A stretch of DNA of 38,976 bases from Verrucomicrobiota bacterium. GTDB taxonomy: Bacteria > Verrucomicrobiota > Verrucomicrobiia > Limisphaerales > UBA1412. The translations under genes and the position numbers were made by a program. The notes under the pieces were generated by a model. It was not told the DNA's origin. It saw only the letters and a program-made list of their open reading frames with translations, and did not search any database. The DNA is taken from positions 11,666 through 50,641 of the forward strand of contig JAGVTF010000116.1 of assembly GCA_019136955.1 (NCBI GenBank). The letters are read 5' to 3'. Below are positions 23,052-31,099 of this stretch, one piece after another. How positions within the stretch are numbered: the first letter of the stretch is position 1; every line of letters begins with the position of its first letter.

Positions 23052-24301
23052 ATGTCTACTTATACACCTCATACTGCGTCAGATATCCGCGAGATGCTCG
23101 ATGTGGTGGGAGTGAAGAGCCTGGAGGGCCTCTATGAGGGGCTGGAGGGTATCTTTGCCCGTGATATGAACCTGCCTGAAGGCAAAAGCCAACAGGAGGT
23201 GGCGCGCTGGTTCGAGGAGCTTGCAGCACGCAACAAGGTTTTTGGGAGTGTCTTCCTGGGAGCCGGCGCCTACCAGCGCTATATTCCGCCGGTGGTCAAA
23301 AGCCTTTTGAGCCGCTCTGAATTCGTCACCGCTTATACGCCGTACCAGGCGGAGATGTCGCAGGGGATTCTGCAGGCGATTTTTGAATTCCAGACGATGA
23401 TCACCGAGCTGACAGGGATGCAGGTTTCCAATGCCTCCCTCTATGACGGCTCGACCGCGCTGGCCGATGGCATCCTGATGCTGAGCGAGCGCAAGAAGAA
23501 CAAGGTGCTTTTATCCGAGGCGATTCATCCGTACTCCATTGAAGTGGTCAAAACCTATCTTCTGCCGCTCGGCTTCGAAGTGGAGATGATCGCCCTGGAA
23601 GATGGCAAAACCTCGCTGACTGATCTGGAGAAGAAGCTGAGCGATGACGTCTTCGCCGTTGCGCTGGCACAACCCAATTTTTATGGGGTCATTGAAGACG
23701 CGGCGGTGATTGGCGAAGCAACCAAAGCGGCGGGGAGCGGCTACATCATGCAGGTGGAGCCCTTTGCCGCGACACTGCTCAAAACTCCCTTTGATTGCGG
23801 GGCCGATATCGCCGTGGGTGAAGGCCAGCCGCTGGGGATGCCGCTCTCCTATGGCGGACCCTACCTGGGCTTTATCGGAGCACGGGAGAAATTGACCCGC
23901 AGAATGCAGGGACGCGTCGTCGGCAAGACTCAGGATGCTCAGGGCAGAGACGCCTATGTGCTGACCCTGCAGGCGCGCGAGCAACATATCCGGCGCGAAA
24001 AGGCCTCCTCCTCCATCTGTTCCAACCAGGCGCTCTGTGCGCTGACGGCGACGGTCTGCATGGCTGCAGTCGGCACGGAGGGGATGAAAGAGGTGGCGCG
24101 GCAGTCGCTCTCCAAGGCACCAACGAATTCGTGGCGGTGAGCCAGGCTCCCGCCGACCTGATCATTAAAAAATGCGCAGAGAAGAATATATTGGCCGGCC
24201 TGAAGCTGGGGACTCATGAAATTCTCTGGTGCGCGACAGAAGTGAATACAAAAGAAGATATCGACCGGTTGGTAGCGACCTTGAAGGAGGTCCAGCCGTG
24301 A
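23052..24301 (+). pseudogene. gcvPA: Glycine decarboxylase P-protein subunit 1, broken by a frame-shifting deletion
   Basis: The first frame (23052-24140) encodes about 356 good GcvPA residues, including YTPYQAEMSQGILQAIFEFQ, YDGSTALADG and REQHIRREKASSSICSNQAL, then goes out of frame after SLSKA. The family C-terminus resumes in the -1 frame from about 24113 (QGTNEFVAVS ... [15 protein letters not shown]) to the TGA at 24299-24301. About 20 residues normally between the KA(H) helix and the NEF strand are absent, so bases are missing, not merely shifted. The break sits at TCCAAGGCA (24111-24119). GcvPA with GcvPB decarboxylates glycine. Either the gene is truly damaged or the assembly lost a short stretch. 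The true 3' end overlaps gcvPB by GTGA. Confidence 0.85.
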
Positions 24302-25737
24302 AGACGATTTTTGAGAAATCTCAACCCGGCAAACGTACCCTCTCCATCGCCGCCTGCGATGTGCCCGAGTACAGCCTGCCCGAGGGATTGTTGAGGTCGG
24401 CCGATGCAGAGCTGCCGGAGGTCTCCGAAATTGAACTGGTGCGCCACTACACGGCGCTCTCCAAGCGTGCCTACGGTGTGGATGATGGCTTCTATCCGCT
24501 GGGCTCCTGCACGATGAAGTATAACCCCAAGCTCAATGAAGAGGTGGCCGCTTTGCCCGGATTCACGGGGATTCACCCGCTGCAGTGCCCTGAAACGGTT
24601 CAGGGAGCGCTGGAGGCGATGTATCGACTTTCCGAGAAGCTGGCGGAAATTACCGGCATGGACGAAGTGACGCTGCAACCGGCGGCCGGAGCGCATGGCG
24701 AGTATACGGCCCTGCAATTGATCCGCTCCTACCATCTGGAGCGTGGCGACACTCAGCGCGATAAGATCATCGTGCCCGATTCCGCACATGGTACCAACCC
24801 GGCCTCGGCAACCATGGTCGGCTATACCACCGTTAATATCCCCTCTGGGGCGGATGGCTGTGTGGACCTGGAGGCTTTGAAGGCGGCGGTCGGCAACGAT
24901 ACGGCGGCTCTCATGTTGACGAATCCCAACACGGTCGGCATTTTTGAGAAGGATATCGAGCAGATAGCCAAAATTGTCCACGATGCCGGCGGGCTTCTCT
25001 ATTATGACGGCGCGAACCTGAACGCCATCATGGGGATCATCCGCCCGGGCGATATGGGCTATGACGTGGTTCATCTGAACCTGCACAAGACCTTCAGCAC
25101 GCCGCACGGCGGGGGAGGCCCGGGCAGTGGCCCTGTCGGCTGCAAGAAGGCTCTGGCCAAATATCTGCCGGGGCCGCTGGTGGTCAAAACTGAAAGCGGT
25201 TACGGTCTCTTGGATGCTCCGGAAAGCAGCATCGGCGGGGTCAAGACCTTCTACGGCAACTTCCTGGTGACGCTCCGCGCTCTGGCCTATATAGAGCTCT
25301 TGGGCAGGGAGGGGCTGAAGGAATCGGCAGAGCTGGCGGTCCTCAATGCGAACTATATGATGGCACGCCTCAAGGATAAATTCCCCGCCTATTCCTCCAG
25401 GATTTGTATGCACGAGTTCGTGGTGAGTTGCGAGGAAATCAAAAAGGAGATCGGTGTCAGCGCGCTGGACTTCGCCAAGGCGATGATCGACCGCAGGATG
25501 CACCCGCCCACCATCTACTTCCCGCTGATCGTTCACGAGGCGATGATGTTCGAGCCGACCGAGACTGAGAGCAAAGAGACTCTGGACTGGGCCTGCGACA
25601 CGATGCTTGAGCTTTTGGAAGAGGCTTATCGTGACCCGGAGGCTTTCAAGAAGCATCCGCTCACGACACCGATTGGCCGGCCCGATGAAGTGGCCGCCGC
25701 CCGCAAGCCGGTTCTCATCTGGCAGCGCGAAAACTAG
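24298..25737 (+). CDS. gcvPB: Glycine decarboxylase P-protein subunit 2
   Basis: A 479-residue PLP-binding half of the two-subunit glycine decarboxylase. [20 protein letters not shown] near residue 61 is the family signature. PLP is held by K264 in [16 protein letters not shown]. The GTG at 24298 is chosen because it overlaps the gcvPA stop (GTGA) and gives the usual [11 protein letters not shown] start; the frame is open 69 bp further upstream inside gcvPA. The gene appears intact, in contrast to gcvPA. A terminator follows about 48 bp after the stop. Confidence 0.95.
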   Translation: MKTIFEKSQPGKRTLSIAACDVPEYSLPEGLLRSADAELPEVSEIELVRHYTALSKRAYGVDDGFYPLGSCTMKYNPKLNEEVAALPGFTGIHPLQCPETVQGALEAMYRLSEKLAEITGMDEVTLQPAAGAHGEYTALQLIRSYHLERGDTQRDKIIVPDSAHGTNPASATMVGYTTVNIPSGADGCVDLEALKAAVGNDTAALMLTNPNTVGIFEKDIEQIAKIVHDAGGLLYYDGANLNAIMGIIRPGDMGYDVVHLNLHKTFSTPHGGGGPGSGPVGCKKALAKYLPGPLVVKTESGYGLLDAPESSIGGVKTFYGNFLVTLRALAYIELLGREGLKESAELAVLNANYMMARLKDKFPAYSSRICMHEFVVSCEEIKKEIGVSALDFAKAMIDRRMHPPTIYFPLIVHEAMMFEPTETESKETLDWACDTMLELLEEAYRDPEAFKKHPLTTPIGRPDEVAAARKPVLIWQREN

Positions 25738-25756
25738 CCTGTTCAACATTCAAATA

Positions 25757-25826
25757 GGCTCTTCTCGACAAGAGCCGGAAAGACAAAAGCCGACCCGGAG
25801 GTCGGCTTTCGTCGTCTGGTGACGAA
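25757..25826. terminator. Three tandem hairpins ending gcvPB and the converging Ig-repeat gene
   Basis: Three inverted repeats occur in a row: GGCTCTT/AAGAGCC (25757-25776), AAAGCCGACC/GGTCGGCTTT (25786-25809) and TTCGTC/GACGAA (25808-25826). The middle one is a 10-bp perfect stem with flanking A and T runs and is the likely bidirectional terminator. Confidence 0.75.
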
Positions 25827-25848
25827 GTGATTCAGTTAGCCGAGGAGG

Positions 25849-28800
25849 CTAGAACTCAATCTCTATGTTGTCATTGGCGATCACGCGGTAGAAGCGTTTC
25901 GCATCCTGGGGTGAATCGTAGTCAATGACCACTGTCGGCAGGCTGGTGATCACGCCCCAGCGGAGCTCTTTCCAGCTCTGCGGGTCGCCCGGCGTCAAGG
26001 TGTATTCCACGAGGAACTCCGCACCGACCGGACCGAAGACGTTGATCCCCGCATACATCAGGAGGTGATTGAGCCAGAGTGAAGCCGGATCGCTCATCAC
26101 CATGCCTCCCTCATTGCTGACCTGTACGGTGTAGATACCGCTATCAGCTTCAGTCGTCTTGGAGATGACATAGACAGGGTCGGTTGCCCCCTCTATCTCC
26201 TCGTTTTCGAAGTACCACTGGTAGGTGAGGTTGTTTCCCCTGGCGACTACGGCGAAGGTCGCCGCGCTGCCGCTGCCGACGATGAGCGTCTGCGGCTGAG
26301 TGGTGATTACCGGAGGTGCCGGTCTGTATGTGATGACCAGCTCGGCCAGGTCGCTCATCTCCTCGCCATACCTGTTACTCGCCTGGATGCTGTAGGAGCC
26401 CTCGTGATGCTCCTCCACGTAAGTGATAGTGTAGGTGGGTTCGTTAGCACCTCTAATCGGGTCGCCATCCTTGAACCACTGGTAGGTAATCGGCTCCGTT
26501 CCCGTAACGCGAACGCTAAAGGTCGCGCTTTGGCCCAACTCAACCGTGAGCGCTTCGGGCTGCAGTACGATGGTGGGGGCAGCCGGCTCATAGACGCTCA
26601 ACTGGACCACATCGCTGACTACGCTGCCGAACTCATTGGAGACCTGTACGGTGAAGAGGCCGACATCGTTCATGGTGACGCTTTCGATGAAGTAAGCCGG
26701 TTCGGTCGCTCCCTGAATGGGGGAACCATTCTTGAACCATTGATAGGTGAGCGGAGCGGTTCCTTTGGCGATGACTTCGAACTGAGCATCTTCGCCGACC
26801 AGGGCCAGTATGGACATCGGTTGCTCCACGATGCTGGGCGGTACTGGTTCGACAACGGTCAGAACGGCCCGATGGCTGATCTCTTCTCCATAATTATTGG
26901 TGACCAGCACGGTGTAGACGCCCGCATCATCGAGGGTCACATTCGCGATAGTGTAGGAAGTGGAGTTGGCCCCGCTGATCGGCTGGGCATCCTTGTTCCA
27001 TTGATAGCTCAAAGGCTCGGTGCCTGTGGCCGTGACGCTGAAAGTGGCGCTCTGGCCCAGGAAAACCTGCAATGAGTGCGGTTGCTCCACAATAGTGGGC
27101 GGCTCGGGGACGATGACCGTGAGGATGGCCGCTTCGCTTATCGCCCGACCGTATTGGTTGTTTACATGGACGATATATTCGCCGGCATGGTTTGGAGAGA
27201 CGCTTTCCAGGGTCAAGGAGGGGCCGCTGTAATCCACAAGATGGTTGCCGTTCCAGTACCAGTCGTAGTTCAAAGGCTCCGTGCCGGTCGCCACGACGGT
27301 GAAGGTGACGCTATCACCCTCCATGGCGGTGACCGATTGCGGATGCTCGACGATGGTCGGCGCTTCGGGTTCGGGCAGATTCCAGGTCAGGAGGGGGTAG
27401 CCCTCTTCGCTCATATACCAGGTGGTCCGGAAATCCCATCCCAGGTTTTCATAGGTGCCCTGTTGTTCGATTTCTCTATCCGAGATTCCGAGGCCGTCGG
27501 GACCGTTGAGGTCGTCAGCGCTTCCAATGACCGTATCGCCCATCAGTTTCACCATTTCGCCGCGGGCCAGATTTTGAGTCAAACCGGTGTGCTCGCCTGA
27601 AACAACGCGGTAGATGAGAGGTGCCGGGACCTCCGCATTGTAGATACCCTGCAGAAGGTGGGGGAGAGCGACACATTGCGAGACGGTTGAGCCGACGTTT
27701 TTGCCGAGGATACCGCCGAGCGTGCCTGTCTTATTGCTGCCGTCGGCGGCCTCAAGGTCGCCCAGCGCATGGCTGTGTTTGATGGAGGAGGAGGTAGCGG
27801 TTGCGACCAGGCTGCCCAGGCTGTAACTGGCGGAGGAGGTAGCGACGATATGGTTCAAGGCATAGCAATCGGAGAGTTCAATCTTTTCCAATCTGCCGAC
27901 CAGGCCGCCGGCCCCGAGGAAGTAGGAGCTTGCTCCGGTGCTTTTGATCGCTACTTTCCCATCGCTGCCGCAGCCGATGACGACATCGTCCAACTGGGCT
28001 GCCGCGTAATCGGTGCCGATTATTGCACCGAGCAATCCGCCAACGTAGATATTGGCAACGCTATTGCCGGTGATATCCATGGATGCGTAGCATGATTTGA
28101 CGCTGAGCGGCCCTCCCGCTCTGGAGTAGGCGCTGAGATATCCGGCGATTCCGCCGGCATAGACGGTATCCATTCCCATCCAGGAAGAGCCTGTTCCGCG
28201 TACCTGACCATAGATAGTGCCGGCGCTGCGGCATTTCTCCAGTCTGGTAAAGCAACGAGTGCCAACGCCGACCATTCCGCCAATGCAGGCTTCACCGCTG
28301 GGAGCCGTGGCTTGGAGGTTGCCCGCATAGGTGCAGTTGTTAAAGGTCAGTTGTCGCCCGGCGCTGTAGCCGAGCAGGCCGCCCACGTAGCTGCTGCCGA
28401 AGTTATCGGGGGCATTGGCCGAGATATCGGCATGAACCGAGCAGTTTTCGAAGACGTTTGAGAAGATCGTATAATCGTCTCTTACATAAGAGGCATCGCC
28501 GATCATCCCGCCGAAGTAGTAGTTACCGAACATGCTGCCGCTGAACTGGCAGCCTGTAAGCTGGGCACCGGCACTGTCTTTGCCGATGATGCCGCCGGCG
28601 CTTTCAACATTGGTGATATCAGCTTCGACATCGCAATAGCTTATCTCTACAAAATCGCTGTTGCTGCCGATGATGCCGCCCAGGATACCCCTCATGGGGT
28701 TGTCGCCTTTGATGGTACCCGTCACCTGGCAGTTTTCTACGCGGATATCTCCGGTCGTGCTGCCAAAAATACCGCCGGCGCGCTCGCCACCATAAGCTTT

Positions 28801-29325
28801 GGTTTTAATGGAAATATCGGCATTGATGGTAATGTTGGAGGCGGTTGCCCCTTTGGCAATGCCTGCCACGCCGGCCGAGCGCCAGTTTGAGGCTACTGCA
28901 GAAGCATAGTTAATGGTCAGGTTGCAAATCGTGCTTTCTTCAATGACGCCAAAGAGTCCGGCGAAAGAGTCTGAATCACGATTGAGTTTAAGGCCGTTGA
29001 TGGTAAAGTTTTGTCCATCCAGATTCCCTTTGAAAGGCTCATTTTCCGTGGGACCGATAGGGGCCCAGAGTTTGCCTTCGTTATAGAAATCGCCTTCAGC
29101 CGAGAAGTCTGCCTCACTGAAAGTGATGTCGTTTGCCAGAGCGAAGTATTTATCGGCTCCGGTCGCCGCAGTGTATTGGCTGAGCGAGGCGAGCTCCTGT
29201 GGCGTGGATATCAGCCACGGGTTCCCCTGGGTGCCATCTCCCCCAGAGAAAGCATGGCCTGCGCAGAGTGTAAGGCTCAGTGCCAGCACTACTGCTCCTG
29301 ATTTTCGAGTTGTGTTCATAATCAT
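25849..29325 (-). CDS. Large secreted GLUG-repeat and Ig-like-repeat surface protein
   Basis: About 1158 residues. A Sec signal (TTRKSGAVVLALSLTLCAGHAF) is followed by a 600-residue region of GLUG-type units with the pattern GG(I/L)(I/L)G...C...G, such as GGIIGKDSAGAQLTGCQFSG and GGLVGRLEKIELSDC. Five Ig-like domains of about 87 residues then follow (about 26055-27365 in DNA), each with a P-x-I-V-x-x-P opening, YQW core and D/E-x-G-x-Y-x-V-x-(V/A)-x-N ending. The last 60 residues end near RFYRVI, a pattern I associate with Verrucomicrobiota exoproteins. It is likely cell-surface or extracellular and adhesive; function is inferred. The start is ATG 29325 or 29319; neither has a Shine-Dalgarno. 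Confidence 0.82.
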   Translation of the reverse strand: MIMNTTRKSGAVVLALSLTLCAGHAFSGGDGTQGNPWLISTPQELASLSQYTAATGADKYFALANDITFSEADFSAEGDFYNEGKLWAPIGPTENEPFKGNLDGQNFTINGLKLNRDSDSFAGLFGVIEESTICNLTINYASAVASNWRSAGVAGIAKGATASNITINADISIKTKAYGGERAGGIFGSTTGDIRVENCQVTGTIKGDNPMRGILGGIIGSNSDFVEISYCDVEADITNVESAGGIIGKDSAGAQLTGCQFSGSMFGNYYFGGMIGDASYVRDDYTIFSNVFENCSVHADISANAPDNFGSSYVGGLLGYSAGRQLTFNNCTYAGNLQATAPSGEACIGGMVGVGTRCFTRLEKCRSAGTIYGQVRGTGSSWMGMDTVYAGGIAGYLSAYSRAGGPLSVKSCYASMDITGNSVANIYVGGLLGAIIGTDYAAAQLDDVVIGCGSDGKVAIKSTGASSYFLGAGGLVGRLEKIELSDCYALNHIVATSSASYSLGSLVATATSSSIKHSHALGDLEAADGSNKTGTLGGILGKNVGSTVSQCVALPHLLQGIYNAEVPAPLIYRVVSGEHTGLTQNLARGEMVKLMGDTVIGSADDLNGPDGLGISDREIEQQGTYENLGWDFRTTWYMSEEGYPLLTWNLPEPEAPTIVEHPQSVTAMEGDSVTFTVVATGTEPLNYDWYWNGNHLVDYSGPSLTLESVSPNHAGEYIVHVNNQYGRAISEAAILTVIVPEPPTIVEQPHSLQVFLGQSATFSVTATGTEPLSYQWNKDAQPISGANSTSYTIANVTLDDAGVYTVLVTNNYGEEISHRAVLTVVEPVPPSIVEQPMSILALVGEDAQFEVIAKGTAPLTYQWFKNGSPIQGATEPAYFIESVTMNDVGLFTVQVSNEFGSVVSDVVQLSVYEPAAPTIVLQPEALTVELGQSATFSVRVTGTEPITYQWFKDGDPIRGANEPTYTITYVEEHHEGSYSIQASNRYGEEMSDLAELVITYRPAPPVITTQPQTLIVGSGSAATFAVVARGNNLTYQWYFENEEIEGATDPVYVISKTTEADSGIYTVQVSNEGGMVMSDPASLWLNHLLMYAGINVFGPVGAEFLVEYTLTPGDPQSWKELRWGVITSLPTVVIDYDSPQDAKRFYRVIANDNIEIEF

Positions 29326-29355
29326 ATTTTTGTTTTGGTTCAAATTTACTCCAGT

Positions 29356-29383
29356 TTTTGTCCAGTTCCGCAAATGGACAAAA
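29356..29383. promoter_or_regulatory. Perfect 9-bp inverted repeat in the leader of the Ig-repeat gene
   Basis: TTTTGTCCA and TGGACAAAA flank a 10-base loop, about 30 bases before the start codon. In RNA it would be a stable hairpin near the ribosome site; in DNA it could be an operator. Confidence 0.55.
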
Positions 29384-29481
29384 TTGATTGTTGGTTAGAT
29401 ATTTTTAGAGCTATCATCTCAGCAGGGTTTTAAAATCTGACTTAATAAGCCTCAAATATGTGCTATACAACAACCGTGGTG

Positions 29482-29510
29482 AGTCTAGCATTAAGAAGTT
29501 TACAGGTCAA
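29482..29510 (-). promoter_or_regulatory. Promoter of the Ig-repeat gene
   Basis: On the minus strand TTGACC (29510-29505), a 17-bp spacer ending in TGC, then TAGACT (29487-29482). The leader would be about 150 bases. A second weaker pair (TTGTAT, 17 bp, TATTAA) lies downstream of it. Confidence 0.5.
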
Positions 29511-29556
29511 CTGAATTCTTATTTAGAGTAGAAAAAAACCGTTGAGAGTTTTTTTG

Positions 29557-29593
29557 AAAAAAAGCCGCTCCAGACGAAGGATGCCTGGAGCGG
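29557..29593 (-). terminator. Rho-independent terminator of the HtrA-type gene
   Basis: CCGCTCCAG and CTGGAGCGG are perfect 9-bp arms (29565-29593). On the minus strand they are followed by C and then seven T residues. It lies 46 bp past the protease stop. Confidence 0.9.
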
Positions 29594-29638
29594 TCAGAGC
29601 ACTATTCGATTTATTAGAAGCCACTTCGGTTCAGTCTG

Positions 29639-31018
29639 TTATTCCAAGGCGACCTCGACTTCAACATTGCGTGACTCAATGAAGTGGCCCGCTTTGCGCT
29701 GAATGTTGATTGAAAGCCTTGCTTTCTGGTCTTTCGGCTTTTTATAGAGTGCCCGCGCAAGGGGGACGATGCTGTAAATCGGCTCCCCGTCGAACCCGTA
29801 AATCAGCATCCCCGGGCGAATCCCTACTTTGTCGGCGGAGCTGCCGCTCTGGACTTCCATCACGGCAAAGGCCTCCATCATCTGAACGCCGAGGGTTTCA
29901 GCCAGCTCTGGGGTCAGTTTTTCGAGTTTCATCCCGAGCCGTTTTTGGAGGTATTCCTCGTTGAAGTAGTCCGATTCAGGGGCCAGCGTGACCATGACCC
30001 TTCTGGTTTGCTGGTCGCGTTTGATCTGGAGGCTGACCGGTTTGGATTTCTCGCCGGCTTTGAGTATCTGGCGGGTTGCGTCTATCAGCCCCGTGACGGG
30101 GGCGCTGTTGACGCTCTCCAGGATGTCACCAGGTTGGATGCCGGCTTTTTCCGCCGGGCTGCCGGTTTCGACCGATTTGAAGAGGACCCCCTCGCGGCTC
30201 TCCATGACGGCTCCAAACCAGAGATTGCCAACGCTTTCCGGCGTGAGCATCAGTGAGAGTGCTTCGGAGACGGCTCGGATGGGAATCGCGAAGCCGATAC
30301 CGTCACCCTTGCTGTAGACGGCGACGTTAAGGCCGATCAATTCGCCGGCCAGGTTGATGAGCGGTCCGCCGCTGTTGCCCGGGTTAATGGCTGCATCAAT
30401 TTGGAGCCAATCCTGAAGGTCCATTTCCGCACCTTCAACGGGAGGGCGCCGGTTTTTGCTGCTCAGGATGCCGCGCGTTACCGAGCCGCCCAGACCGAAG
30501 GGGTTGCCCAGGGCGATGACCGTTTCGCCAAGGTAGAGATCATCCTCTCGGGCGAAGGTGACGGCGGTGAAGCGCTCCCCATTTTCCGCTTTGATTTTGA
30601 GCAGAGCCACGTCGCTGTGGCGCAGGTCCGAGACCGACTCGGCCTCCAGCTTCCGGCCATCGGGGAGGGAGACCCAGATACGGGTGGCCTGCTGGACGAC
30701 GTGGAGATTGGTGAGGATGTAGCCCTCTTCGTCAATGATGACTCCGGAGCCGAGGCTGTAACGCACCTGGCTTCTGCTGCGGCCATAGTAGGGACCGAAG
30801 AAATCGCGCCAGAGATCGTCAAAAGGGCTGCGGCGTTGGACAATGGTTTCAGTGCTGATATTGACCACTGAGGGCATCACTTTTTCGACGGCCAGCACGA
30901 CGGCATCGCGCCGGACATCGGTTTCTGCGGGGCCAGAGGCAGCTAAAGCGGCGGCACTGCCGGCCAGCCAGCCACTGAGCAGCACCACACTACAGAATTT
31001 AATCCAGTTTTTTTTCAT
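29639..31018 (-). CDS. HtrA/Deg-family periplasmic serine protease with two PDZ domains
   Basis: A 459-residue secreted protease. Residues 1-27 are a Sec signal peptide (MKKNWIKFCSVVLLSGWLAG, then an Ala-rich cleavage region). The trypsin-like domain has the catalytic triad H106 (TNLHVV), D136 (HSDVAL) and S216 (GNSGGPL). PDZ1 is about residues 265-350 and PDZ2 about 370-455. It degrades or refolds misfolded envelope proteins. DegP, DegQ and MucD types share this layout, so I leave the symbol blank. It is downstream of dnaG on the same strand with an 81-bp gap containing a hairpin, and has a strong terminator. Confidence 0.95.
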   Translation of the reverse strand: MKKNWIKFCSVVLLSGWLAGSAAALAASGPAETDVRRDAVVLAVEKVMPSVVNISTETIVQRRSPFDDLWRDFFGPYYGRSRSQVRYSLGSGVIIDEEGYILTNLHVVQQATRIWVSLPDGRKLEAESVSDLRHSDVALLKIKAENGERFTAVTFAREDDLYLGETVIALGNPFGLGGSVTRGILSSKNRRPPVEGAEMDLQDWLQIDAAINPGNSGGPLINLAGELIGLNVAVYSKGDGIGFAIPIRAVSEALSLMLTPESVGNLWFGAVMESREGVLFKSVETGSPAEKAGIQPGDILESVNSAPVTGLIDATRQILKAGEKSKPVSLQIKRDQQTRRVMVTLAPESDYFNEEYLQKRLGMKLEKLTPELAETLGVQMMEAFAVMEVQSGSSADKVGIRPGMLIYGFDGEPIYSIVPLARALYKKPKDQKARLSINIQRKAGHFIESRNVEVEVALE

Positions 31019-31070
31019 CAGTCTAATCAGTCTATGCAGTCAAGCCTGCTGCAAAAGCTGCAACAGATAC

Positions 31071-31095
31071 GGGTGCCCAGTGCGGACACCCTTTT
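31071..31095 (+). terminator. Hairpin with T-tract between dnaG and the protease gene
   Basis: GGGTGCCC pairs with GGACACCC (one G-T pair) around AGTGC and is followed by TTTT on the plus strand. No plus-strand gene reads into it. On the minus strand it would lie just after dnaG, preceded by A residues, so it may still end dnaG transcripts. Confidence 0.45.
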
Positions 31096-31099
31096 ATAA

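Larger units (their letters stand above)
29326..29556. other. AT-rich gap upstream of the Ig-repeat gene, with a promoter and a leader hairpin
   Basis: With the terminator that follows, this is a 313-bp stretch without a gene. It holds a likely promoter, a perfect 9-bp hairpin and no open frame worth calling. Confidence 0.7.

Noticed and set aside
24105-24140. Programmed ribosomal frameshift in gcvPA
   Set aside because: There is no slippery heptamer at the joint, and about 20 conserved residues are missing, which a shift alone would not remove.
26404-27600. Long plus-strand frames opposite the Ig-repeat gene
   Set aside because: They mirror the repeated Ig codons, lack start signals, and show no family motifs.
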